A stretch of DNA of 8,285 bases from Bacillota bacterium (GTDB lineage Bacteria > Bacillota > Clostridia > Tissierellales > Sedimentibacteraceae), in contig JAFACY010000037.1 of assembly GCA_023425285.1 (NCBI GenBank), positions 1 through 8,285 of the forward strand, given 5' to 3'. Numbering within the stretch: position 1 is the first letter of the stretch; every line of letters starts with the position of its first letter. A model generated the notes under the pieces. The model was given only the letters and a program-made list of their open reading frames with translations. It ran no database searches and was not told where the DNA came from. A program made the position numbers and the translations under genes. Positions 1 through 5,740 of the stretch are shown here, in pieces.

Positions 1-803
1 TCATATCCGAATTCGGAAATCTGGATGAGTTAGGGGACACATTGGGGATTAAGCATGCACTGGCAAACAGATCGGATATCCCGGTGGTAACCTATGAGGA
101 AGCACAAAATTATATTGAGACGGCAAGGGAGGCAATACCGAAAATAGGTTTAGGAGTACTGTATTGCATAATATCTCCCGCTGTATTGCTTTTTTTACTC
201 GGACTGAGCGAATTGAATGTGATTCGTATAAAAGAGGAGCTGTTGATTGCCGTGGGGCTGGTGGCGCTGTTAGCCTTGGTGGCTGTCGGAGTGTCATATA
301 TAATAAGATCTTCGGGCAGACTTGAAAAATATGATAATCTAAAATATGATTTATTCGAAGTGGATTATAAAACAGAACAAATGGTTCGTAGCATACTTAC
401 AGAGGATGAACCATCATACAGGTCGACAGTAAGTACGTCCGTTATATTGTATATTTTAAGCGCATTGCCGGTTATTGTCCTCCCGCTTGTATTTGATTCT
501 GAGGGACTGAGTGTGTTATCCGTAGTAATTACTCTGTTCATAGTTGCATTTTCAACATACAATCTCATAGGCAAAAGTGCCGTTAACAGTACATGCAACA
601 TACTGTTGCAGCAGGGAGACTATTCATTAAAAAGGAAAACCAACAAAATATCAAGAATCGTTTCAAGTGTATATTGGTGTGTAGTGGTTGCTGCCTATTT
701 AGGATACAGCTTTGTGACATATAATTGGGCGATGTCATGGATTATCTGGCCTGTAGCAGGCGTTTTATACGGAGCAATCAGTGCGATTGTAGATGAAAGA
801 TAA
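1..803 (+). CDS. Six-helix membrane protein, 5' end cut by window edge (possibly the membrane part of an XRE-type HTH protein)
   Basis: The frame is open from base 3 to the TAA at 801-803. The TTG at 42 is only an internal codon candidate, with no ribosome binding site, so the true start lies upstream of the window. About 266 residues are visible. Counting from the TTG codon, hydrophobic segments lie near residues 35-55, 67-88, 130-151, 157-177, 206-226 and 229-249. This gives six predicted membrane helices arranged as two similar halves, each with a charged stretch after its helix pair. The last helix carries SWIIWPVAGVLYGAI. The pattern, including a short 'DELGDTLGIK' element just before the first helix, resembles C-terminal membrane regions found behind an XRE-type helix-turn-helix domain in Clostridia. 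That is recollection of a family style; the HTH itself is not in the window. It converges on the lipoprotein gene and ends at the shared terminator. Function unknown. Confidence 0.75.
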   Translation, partial: ISEFGNLDELGDTLGIKHALANRSDIPVVTYEEAQNYIETAREAIPKIGLGVLYCIISPAVLLFLLGLSELNVIRIKEELLIAVGLVALLALVAVGVSYIIRSSGRLEKYDNLKYDLFEVDYKTEQMVRSILTEDEPSYRSTVSTSVILYILSALPVIVLPLVFDSEGLSVLSVVITLFIVAFSTYNLIGKSAVNSTCNILLQQGDYSLKRKTNKISRIVSSVYWCVVVAAYLGYSFVTYNWAMSWIIWPVAGVLYGAISAIVDER

Positions 804-811
804 ACAAAAAA

Positions 812-850
812 AAAAATGTCGGTATCAAACAAGATATCGACATTTTTATA
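812..850. terminator. Bidirectional terminator between convergent genes
   Basis: Arms at 812-826 and 833-847 pair over 15 bases with a single G-T wobble, around a six-base AACA-type loop. The outer part of the stem is A-run on the left and T-run on the right, so each strand reads a hairpin followed by Ts. It lies 9 bases after the stop of the membrane protein and 9 bases beyond the stop of the lipoprotein, so it can serve both genes. Confidence 0.88.
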
Positions 851-856
851 TTTCAA

Positions 857-1411
857 TTAATCCGGCAGTTTCATGAGTATATCCGGAAATGATCCTGATT
901 TATATCCTGTAATTTTCCATGTATCATTAATTTTTCCGAGAGATACATTTCCTTTTGCTATATCTTCAGTTTCTGTACCATCATCAGAAATTATTCTTAA
1001 AATTATTTCAAAATCATAATCTGCCTTATTTTTATTAATATCAGTATTGTTTTCTGATAATCGGATTTCTGCAGCCTGAATTGTGCGATTTTTTCTGTAG
1101 CATAATTCAGTAAGCTTTAAATTATCTCTGTTTTTCAGCAAGATTTCATATGCATCCTCTGACATTAATGATTTTAAAATGTCATCGTTAATTTGTACCG
1201 CACTGCTCAAATCCATTTCCAGTGCTTCAGCAGGAGAGACATCCCTCAGGGACTTATAATTCTCAACCTCTTCATTGCTCACCGTATATAAATCTGTAAT
1301 AAAATCCTTTGCAATCTGTTGAGCATTCTTTTCTTCATTTTTGCTGCATCCGGCAAAAACTAATAATGTTAAGCATAGAATAGTTAAAATTAAATTATTT
1401 GTTCTTTTCAT
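857..1411 (-). CDS. Small secreted lipoprotein of unknown function, NTF2-like fold suspected
   Basis: A 184-residue protein with a classic lipoprotein signal: MKR at the N-terminus, a hydrophobic core at residues 7-19, then F-A-G-C with Cys22 as the predicted lipidated residue. The mature protein should be anchored on the outer face of the membrane. The ATG at 1411-1409 is supported by GGAGG (1423-1419 on the minus strand) seven bases upstream. The mature part is charged and hydrophilic. An N-terminal 'AQQIAKDFITDLYTV' helix and a C-terminal strand pair ending in 'GNVSLGKINDTWKITGY' resemble the SnoaL/NTF2-like small lipoproteins of Firmicutes; this is inference from pattern only. It stands alone on its strand, with its own extended -10 promoter and the shared terminator. 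It has no enzymatic motif that I recognise. Confidence 0.87.
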   Translation of the reverse strand: MKRTNNLILTILCLTLLVFAGCSKNEEKNAQQIAKDFITDLYTVSNEEVENYKSLRDVSPAEALEMDLSSAVQINDDILKSLMSEDAYEILLKNRDNLKLTELCYRKNRTIQAAEIRLSENNTDINKNKADYDFEIILRIISDDGTETEDIAKGNVSLGKINDTWKITGYKSGSFPDILMKLPD

Positions 1412-1451
1412 TAATCAACCTCCAGGCACAGACTAACTTCTTTTTTATTAT

Positions 1452-1478
1452 ATTATATCATACCATAATTTGCAGTAA
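1452..1478 (-). promoter_or_regulatory. Probable promoter of the lipoprotein gene
   Basis: On the minus strand an extended -10, TGA followed by TATAAT, lies at 1460-1452, about 40 bases before the start codon. The best -35 is TTACTG (1478-1473) with a short 15-base spacer, so the extended TG element probably carries much of the recognition. An ATTATGGTA box (1469-1461 on the minus strand) sits immediately upstream of the -10. Confidence 0.5.
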
Positions 1479-1483
1479 CTTTA

Positions 1484-1500
1484 CACCATTAATTATGGTG
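1484..1500. repeat. CACCAT / ATGGTG inverted repeat in the divergent intergenic region
   Basis: CACCAT (1484-1489) and ATGGTG (1495-1500) form perfect six-base arms around a five-base AT spacer. The palindrome lies upstream of both divergent promoters, and related ATGGTR hexamers recur at 1461-1466 (minus), 1519-1524 and 1568-1573. This layout suits an operator, but the AT-rich background lowers its weight and no regulator is identified. Confidence 0.35.
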
Positions 1501-1540
1501 AAAATTTCGCACAAACAAATGGTATGTATTTCTATTGTTA

Positions 1541-1569
1541 TTTACAAATACAAGAGCATAGTATATTAT
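1541..1569 (+). promoter_or_regulatory. Promoter of the first acetyltransferase gene
   Basis: TTTACA (1541-1546), a 17-base spacer and TATTAT (1564-1569) match the housekeeping sigma consensus well at the optimal spacing. The -10 is about 43 bases before the ATG at 1613. An ATTATGGTA box (1565-1573) overlaps the -10, where a bound repressor would block polymerase. Confidence 0.6.
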
Positions 1570-1612
1570 GGTAAATAAATGTAATAAAATAGTATTATAT
1601 TGAGGTGATTAT

Positions 1613-2167
1613 ATGAATCATGTAGGAACCGTAACACTTACAACGGACAGATTAATTCTCAGGAGATTTACTGTTGATGATGCGGAAGCTGTATACAACA
1701 ATTGGACAAGTGACAGTGAAATAAGCATGTATATGAGATGGCAGCATCATAAGAATATTGAAGAAACCGAAGAGAAAATTAATGACTGGCTTACGAGATA
1801 TGCAAATAAAAATTTCTATCAATGGGCTGTTACATTTAAGGACAATGATGAACCCATAGGTGCCATCGGGTTATTTGTGGTTAATGAAAGTGATATGTGC
1901 GGAGATTTTGCATACAATATAAGCAAAAAATATTGGGGTAGAGGTGTAACTTCAGAAGCGTTTAAGGAAGTATTAAAATTTGGGTTTGAGGTTGTTGGTT
2001 TTAACAGAATTGAATCCTATCATTCCATAAACAATCCTGCATCGGGAAAGGTAATGCAAAAAGCCGGAATGACATTGGAAGGATTGGCGAGGCAGAAATA
2101 TAAAAGCAACGCAGGTTTTGAAGACAGCTACATGTATTCGATTTTAAAAGAAGATTTTAAATATTAA
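1613..2167 (+). CDS. GNAT acetyltransferase, RimJ/RimL type
   Basis: A 184-residue protein, normal length for the Acetyltransf_3 group of GNAT enzymes, which move an acetyl group from acetyl-CoA to an amine (protein N-termini, amino acids, antibiotics or polyamines, depending on the member). Visible marks are the N-terminal 'TDRLILRRFTVDDA' (about 11-24), the acetyl-CoA loop 'YWGRGVTSEA' (107-116), where G109-R110-G111 is the core of the pyrophosphate-binding turn, and the C-terminal 'NNPASGKVMQKAGMTLEG' (140-157), typical of the family. The substrate cannot be told. The ATG at 1613 follows TGAGGTG (1601-1607) at good spacing. It is the first gene of a same-strand cluster. A 49-base gap with a possible promoter, and no terminator, separates it from the flavoprotein gene, so cotranscription is possible. 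Soluble, no signal peptide. Confidence 0.92.
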   Translation: MNHVGTVTLTTDRLILRRFTVDDAEAVYNNWTSDSEISMYMRWQHHKNIEETEEKINDWLTRYANKNFYQWAVTFKDNDEPIGAIGLFVVNESDMCGDFAYNISKKYWGRGVTSEAFKEVLKFGFEVVGFNRIESYHSINNPASGKVMQKAGMTLEGLARQKYKSNAGFEDSYMYSILKEDFKY

Positions 2168-2184
2168 TTATAGTATGATACAAT
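2156..2184 (+). promoter_or_regulatory. Possible internal promoter before the flavoprotein-nitroreductase operon
   Basis: TTTAAA (2156-2161), a 17-base spacer and TACAAT (2179-2184) preceded by TGA give an extended -10 arrangement. The -35 lies in the end of the upstream acetyltransferase gene. The -35 matches consensus at only four of six positions and the region is AT-rich, so this is tentative. Confidence 0.35.
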
Positions 2185-2216
2185 AGAATAAATATCAGAG
2201 AAATCAAGGGGAAAAT

Positions 2217-2759
2217 ATGAAGATTTTAGTGCTTACGGGCAGTCCGCATAAAAATGGAACAACAACATTTCTTACTGACGAGTTTTGTGAGGGAGCTAAG
2301 CAATCGGGACATGAAGTTATACGTATTGATACGGCTAAATTAAAGATAAATCCGTGCATCGGATGTAATCACTGCCGCAGAAATGAAGGCAAGTGTGTTT
2401 ATGAATACGATGATATGCTTGAAATTATTATTAATTTATTGACAGCAGATGCGGTTGTATTGGTATCACCGCTTTATTATTTCGGTTTTACGGCACAGCT
2501 GAAGACTGTAATTGACAGGTTTTATTCCGTCAATGCACTGCTCAGAGAAAGTCCGAAAAAATTGTATTTAATTGCCGCGGGAGCAGATAAGGATGATTGG
2601 GCAATGGATGGAGTCAGAGCACATTATGAAACATTATGCAAGTATTTAAACTGGCAAGAAGGCGGTTCGCTTCTGGCATATGGATTGGCTGCAAAAGAGG
2701 ATGCGGAAAACAGTGAATACAAAGCTATGGCTAAAAAGCTTGGGATGGAGGTATTATGA
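2217..2759 (+). CDS. Flavodoxin-fold NAD(P)H-dependent FMN reductase / iron-sulfur flavoprotein-like
   Basis: A 180-residue soluble protein of the flavodoxin-like FMN reductase family. 'GSPHKNGTT' (8-16) is the FMN phosphate-binding loop after the first strand, and 'SPLYYFGFTAQLKTVIDRF' (84-102) is the second FMN-contact segment seen in this family. C47, C50, C53 and C60 form a CX2CX2CX6C cluster close to the compact motif that ligates a [4Fe-4S] cluster in archaeal and clostridial iron-sulfur flavoproteins. Cluster binding is therefore plausible but not shown. Likely role: electron transfer from NAD(P)H or ferredoxin to small acceptors. The ATG at 2217 has AAGGGG (2206-2211) five bases upstream. 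Its stop overlaps the start of the nitroreductase gene in an ATGA (2756-2759), which implies translational coupling and a shared task. Confidence 0.9.
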   Translation: MKILVLTGSPHKNGTTTFLTDEFCEGAKQSGHEVIRIDTAKLKINPCIGCNHCRRNEGKCVYEYDDMLEIIINLLTADAVVLVSPLYYFGFTAQLKTVIDRFYSVNALLRESPKKLYLIAAGADKDDWAMDGVRAHYETLCKYLNWQEGGSLLAYGLAAKEDAENSEYKAMAKKLGMEVL

Positions 2760-3481
2760 ACGAGGTTATAGAATTATTAAAATCACATACATCAATCAGA
2801 AAATTTAACGAAATAAAGATAACAGATGAACAGGTGCAATGCATTGTGGATTCGGCAATGAGAGGGGCAACCGCAGGCAACATGATGGCTTACAGCATTA
2901 TAAAAATAAGGTCAAAAGAAACCTTGTCAAAGCTTGCAAAAAGCTGTGACAATCAGCCTTTCATAGAAAGTGCCGATCTGGCATTACTGTTTGTTGCCGA
3001 TAACTACAAATGGCACAGGTTTTTTGAGGAGAGAAATATTAAGGAAAGCTTTCCCGATTACAAGGGACCTTGTATAAGTGACTTTATGTTAGGGATTCAG
3101 GATGGAATGATTGCGGCACAAAATGCTGTAATAGCGGCAGAAAGTATGGGTATCGGAACATGCTACATCGGGGATATAATGGAAAACTACGAATATCACA
3201 AGGAGCTTTTCAATCTTCCGGAATACACTATGCCCATAACCCTGATAGTAATGGGAAACTACGATACCAAGCCTCAGACAAGAGACCGCTTTGACAAATC
3301 ATACGTTGTATTTGATGATGTATATCCGTCAATCCCGAAAGAATTCATTGATAAAATGTTCTCTAAAGAAGAATCTGACAATTCGGATTTTGCGGTAAAA
3401 TTCTACAAAAGAAAAATCGACGCACCATTTTTCAAAGAAATGATAAGATCAATAAATAAATATATCAGTGAGTGGAAGTAA
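2756..3481 (+). CDS. Nitroreductase family FMN-dependent oxidoreductase
   Basis: A 241-residue protein of the nitroreductase superfamily, dimeric FMN enzymes that reduce nitro groups, quinones or flavins with NAD(P)H. Visible marks: 'LLKSHTSIRKF' (7-17), whose Ser-Ile-Arg is the FMN-phosphate contact; 'AESMGIGTCYIGDI' (128-141), the conserved glycine-rich segment near the flavin; and 'ITLIVMGNYD' (161-170), followed by 'RFDKSYVVFDDVYP' (178-191), which recalls the C-terminal region of NfsA/FRP-type members. The length fits that branch. The ATG at 2756 is preceded by GGAGG (2747-2751) inside the flavoprotein gene, and the ATGA overlap couples the two. Pairing with a flavodoxin-fold reductase suggests a small redox or detoxification unit. 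The physiological substrate cannot be read from sequence. The next gene starts one base after its stop. Confidence 0.92.
   Translation: MNEVIELLKSHTSIRKFNEIKITDEQVQCIVDSAMRGATAGNMMAYSIIKIRSKETLSKLAKSCDNQPFIESADLALLFVADNYKWHRFFEERNIKESFPDYKGPCISDFMLGIQDGMIAAQNAVIAAESMGIGTCYIGDIMENYEYHKELFNLPEYTMPITLIVMGNYDTKPQTRDRFDKSYVVFDDVYPSIPKEFIDKMFSKEESDNSDFAVKFYKRKIDAPFFKEMIRSINKYISEWK
3474..3478 (+). promoter_or_regulatory. Ribosome binding site that decides the GNAT2 start
   Basis: GGAAG lies four bases before the ATG at 3483, inside the last codons of the nitroreductase gene. The alternative in-frame GTG at 3468 has only AT-rich sequence upstream and no Shine-Dalgarno match, so the ATG is preferred. 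Confidence 0.55.
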
Positions 3482-3482
3482 A

Positions 3483-4052
3483 ATGATTTATCGAAGTGCT
3501 GAGCTAAAAGATGTTCCGGGTATTTTATTGCTGGAGAAAAAGTATCATAAAAATTCAATCAGTGAAGAAGATAAGGCTGATGGATTTATCGGAACATTTT
3601 TTTCTGAAAACAAATTAAAAATATTAATAGAAGAAGAGCGGGGAGTAGCCGTTGCCTGTGACGGTGATAGGGTAGTAGGATTTGCAAATTCAGCGTCATG
3701 GAGCTTCTGGAAGACATGGCCTGTGTTTCATCCCATGATTGATGATTTACCCAATATTAAATATATGGATACTGCATTATCGGAAGATAATTGCTATCAG
3801 TACGGACCTGCTTGTATAGACAGGGATTACAGGGGTACGGAGGTGTTGCTTAATCTGTTTGAATGCTCGAGACTTTTGATGAGGGACAGATATCCTGTCT
3901 TGGTTACCTATGTGGATAAATCAAATCAAAGGTCTTTTCAGGCACATTCAAGAAAATTAGGCATGCAGGTAGTAAAAGAGTTTGAGTTTAACGGAAATCA
4001 GCTTTATGTACTTTGCTATGATACATCTAAGGAGATGCAGAGAATTATTTAG
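3483..4052 (+). CDS. GNAT-like N-acetyltransferase (divergent), last gene of the redox cluster
   Basis: From the ATG at 3483 the protein has 189 residues; a GTG at 3468 would add five residues but lacks a ribosome binding site. The fold signature is GNAT: 'MIYRSAELKDVPGILLLEKKYH' at the N-terminus, a central 'VACDGDRVVGFANSASW' strand pair (57-73), 'YGPACIDRDYRGTEVLLNLFE' (107-127) where the acetyl-CoA loop should be, and 'NQRSFQAHSRKLGMQVVKEF' (148-167) as the C-terminal motif. The loop keeps Arg117-Gly118 but not the full Q/RxxGxG/A pattern, so acetyl-CoA binding is less certain than for the first GNAT gene. Substrate unknown. Its start lies one base after the nitroreductase stop, so it is part of the same transcript, which ends at the terminator 20 bases beyond its stop. 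Role in the cluster, perhaps modifying a reduced amine product, is speculation. Confidence 0.85.
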   Translation: MIYRSAELKDVPGILLLEKKYHKNSISEEDKADGFIGTFFSENKLKILIEEERGVAVACDGDRVVGFANSASWSFWKTWPVFHPMIDDLPNIKYMDTALSEDNCYQYGPACIDRDYRGTEVLLNLFECSRLLMRDRYPVLVTYVDKSNQRSFQAHSRKLGMQVVKEFEFNGNQLYVLCYDTSKEMQRII

Positions 4053-4071
4053 TGTGGGGAGTTAAAATAAA

Positions 4072-4116
4072 GTATAAGCTACTGACATCAATTTTGTCAT
4101 ACGCTTATATTTTTTG
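4072..4116 (+). terminator. Rho-independent terminator of the acetyltransferase/redox cluster
   Basis: An outer stem TATAAGC (4073-4079) with GCTTATA (4103-4109) is separated by a symmetrical three-base internal loop from an inner stem TGACA (4083-4087) with TGTCA (4095-4099), closed by a seven-base loop. A T-run follows at 4110-4115. It sits 20 bases after the GNAT2 stop. Confidence 0.85.
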
Positions 4117-4136
4117 TATTATTTTGTAAAAATTTG

Positions 4137-4145
4137 TGATATAAT
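4137..4145 (+). promoter_or_regulatory. Extended -10 promoter of the c-di-GMP signalling gene
   Basis: TGA followed by TATAAT (4140-4145) is a consensus extended -10. No convincing -35 lies at 16-18 bases, though the sequence upstream is T/A-rich. Transcription would begin near 4152 and leave a leader of roughly 110 bases before the ATG at 4261. This leader does not match either c-di-GMP riboswitch class that I know. Confidence 0.5.
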
Positions 4146-4260
4146 AACATCTAAGTATAAAAACAACCTTAAAATGCTGTTAGCTTAATAATATACGCTA
4201 TAGTTGATAAAATGTTTCAGACAATAAGGTGATGTTGTCTTAATATAAAGGGGGATTCAT

Positions 4261-5670
4261 ATGTCCATAAAAATACTGGTTGTCGATGATTCAACCGGAG
4301 ATATATTAAATATAAAAGACGAGTTGTGTGATTGCGATGTACTTACTGCATGTGACGATACAGAGGCTATGGACATAATTGATGTGCACAGAGATATTGA
4401 CATGGTCATACTCAATCTGAATATTGATAATATGAATGTCCTGCAGTTCCTTAATTCTCTGAATCTTGGCAGTAAAAACAAGAATTTGCGAATTATAATT
4501 TTAACCGATTCTGATGAACAGCATGATAAAGTGAAAGATTTGAGCCTTGGAGCGGTTGATTACATAAGAAAACCTATTAATGCAACTTCCTTGAGGGAAA
4601 GAATTGACATACATCTGGAGCTTCTCAAAATACAGCAATCATATGAACAAAGACTGTATGAACAGGGGGTTACCTTTGATACAATATTTCAACAGTCTCC
4701 CATCGGTATAACAATATCACTTAACAGAGAACCCTCTTGCGACCACTTTGACGATTATTACACTGTTAATCCGATGTTTGAGAAAATGATGGGCAGGACT
4801 AAATCGGAGCTCATAGAGCTTGGGTGGGAAAAGATATCACATCCTGATGATCTGCTTGAAGATTTAAAACAATTTCAGAAGCTTCAGACAGGGGAAATAA
4901 ACAGCTATTCTATGGATAAGAGATATATCAGAAAGGATGGCTCATATTTGTGGGCACACATAGTTATTGCCAGGCTTAATCTGACAAGTGACTATAAATT
5001 CAGCCATATATGCTTAGTGCAGGATATTACTCAGAGAAAAGAGATAGAGAAATCTCTCGGTGAAAGTGAACGCAGCAAGTCGGTTCTTCTTTCTCATCTT
5101 CCGGGGCTGGCATACAGGTGCAGCTACGACAGGGACTGGACTATGCAATACGTTTCTGACGGATGCTTCAGTCTGACCGGATATTCTCCCGAAAGTCTGA
5201 TAAACAACAGGGACTTATCCTTTAATGATTTGATCTCACCCGAATACCGCGAATCCTTGTGGAAGGAATGGGAAAAGATATTAAAGGACAGGCTTCCGTT
5301 TAAATATGAATATGAAATTAATACGGCGGACGGAGAGCGTAAATGGGTTCTTGAGATGGGACAGGGAATTTACGATGCTAAGGGAGAGGTGGAAGCTCTC
5401 GAAGGAATAATCCTTGATATATCCGACCGTAAACAAATTGAGAACAATCTCAGATACAACAGCGAGCATGATATATGGACAGGCCTATATAACCGCAGGT
5501 ATCTGGAAAATCTTTTAATCACTGACGCAGAGTTTTATTTTGGCAGGAGAGCGATTATATGTGTAAATTTAACGGCAATCCATTCACTGAGTCTTACATA
5601 TGGATTTCATTATACACAGGAAGTAATTAAGAAGATTTACAAAAGCACTCAAACGTCATTGTGCTTATAA
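4261..5670 (+). CDS. Receiver-PAS-PAS-GGDEF(start) protein: 5' part of a frameshifted c-di-GMP signalling gene
   Basis: 469 residues in this frame, from ATG 4261 (GGGGG at 4250-4254 upstream) to TAA 5668-5670. Residues 3-122 are a response-regulator receiver: acidic pair D9-D10, T82 and K104 are present, but the phospho-acceptor position is N52 in 'MVILNLNID', so normal phosphorylation is not expected. Residues about 135-262 and 275-397 are two PAS domains, each ending in a PAC-like 'DITQRKEIE' or 'DISDRKQIE'. Residue 403 onward, 'HDIWTGLYNRRYLE', is the opening of a GGDEF domain, which breaks off after 'EVIKKIYKS' when the frame is lost. The rest of the GGDEF and an EAL domain continue in frame 2. 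Removing one A from the run at 5641-5644 joins both into about 825 residues. No membrane segment: a cytoplasmic protein. If the break is real, this half is a sensor without output. Confidence 0.85.
   Translation: MSIKILVVDDSTGDILNIKDELCDCDVLTACDDTEAMDIIDVHRDIDMVILNLNIDNMNVLQFLNSLNLGSKNKNLRIIILTDSDEQHDKVKDLSLGAVDYIRKPINATSLRERIDIHLELLKIQQSYEQRLYEQGVTFDTIFQQSPIGITISLNREPSCDHFDDYYTVNPMFEKMMGRTKSELIELGWEKISHPDDLLEDLKQFQKLQTGEINSYSMDKRYIRKDGSYLWAHIVIARLNLTSDYKFSHICLVQDITQRKEIEKSLGESERSKSVLLSHLPGLAYRCSYDRDWTMQYVSDGCFSLTGYSPESLINNRDLSFNDLISPEYRESLWKEWEKILKDRLPFKYEYEINTADGERKWVLEMGQGIYDAKGEVEALEGIILDISDRKQIENNLRYNSEHDIWTGLYNRRYLENLLITDAEFYFGRRAIICVNLTAIHSLSLTYGFHYTQEVIKKIYKSTQTSLCL
5627..5667 (+). 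other. Frameshift interval splitting the GGDEF domain
   Basis: Frame 2 has a stop at 5624-5626 and frame 1 stops at 5668-5670, so the switch must fall between them. Dropping one base of AAAA (5641-5644) gives 'EVIKKIYKALKRHCAYNCQL' across the joint, a natural amphipathic helix of a GGDEF fold, with open sequence on both sides. The event is therefore a net +1 base, or a +1 decoding shift. No prfB-like stop-codon shift site with an upstream Shine-Dalgarno is apparent. Confidence 0.85.
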
Positions 5671-5740
5671 TTGTCAGTTATTCAGTATCTATGAGAACAG
5701 TTTCGCATTTTACATAAAGGATTATGAGGATAAGGATGAA

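Noticed and set aside
3468..3482. GTG start for the second GNAT gene
   Set aside because: There is no ribosome binding site upstream, and it would overlap the nitroreductase gene, while the ATG at 3483 has GGAAG at close spacing.
4146..4260. c-di-GMP riboswitch before the EAL-containing gene
   Set aside because: Neither the conserved core of the GEMM class I aptamer nor that of the class II aptamer is recognisable, and the leader is poor in G and C.
5641..5670. Programmed +1 frameshift of prfB type
   Set aside because: The shift must occur before the TAA at 5668, but there is no CTT-stop-C type slip site and no Shine-Dalgarno-like stimulator just upstream. A mutation or read error is simpler.
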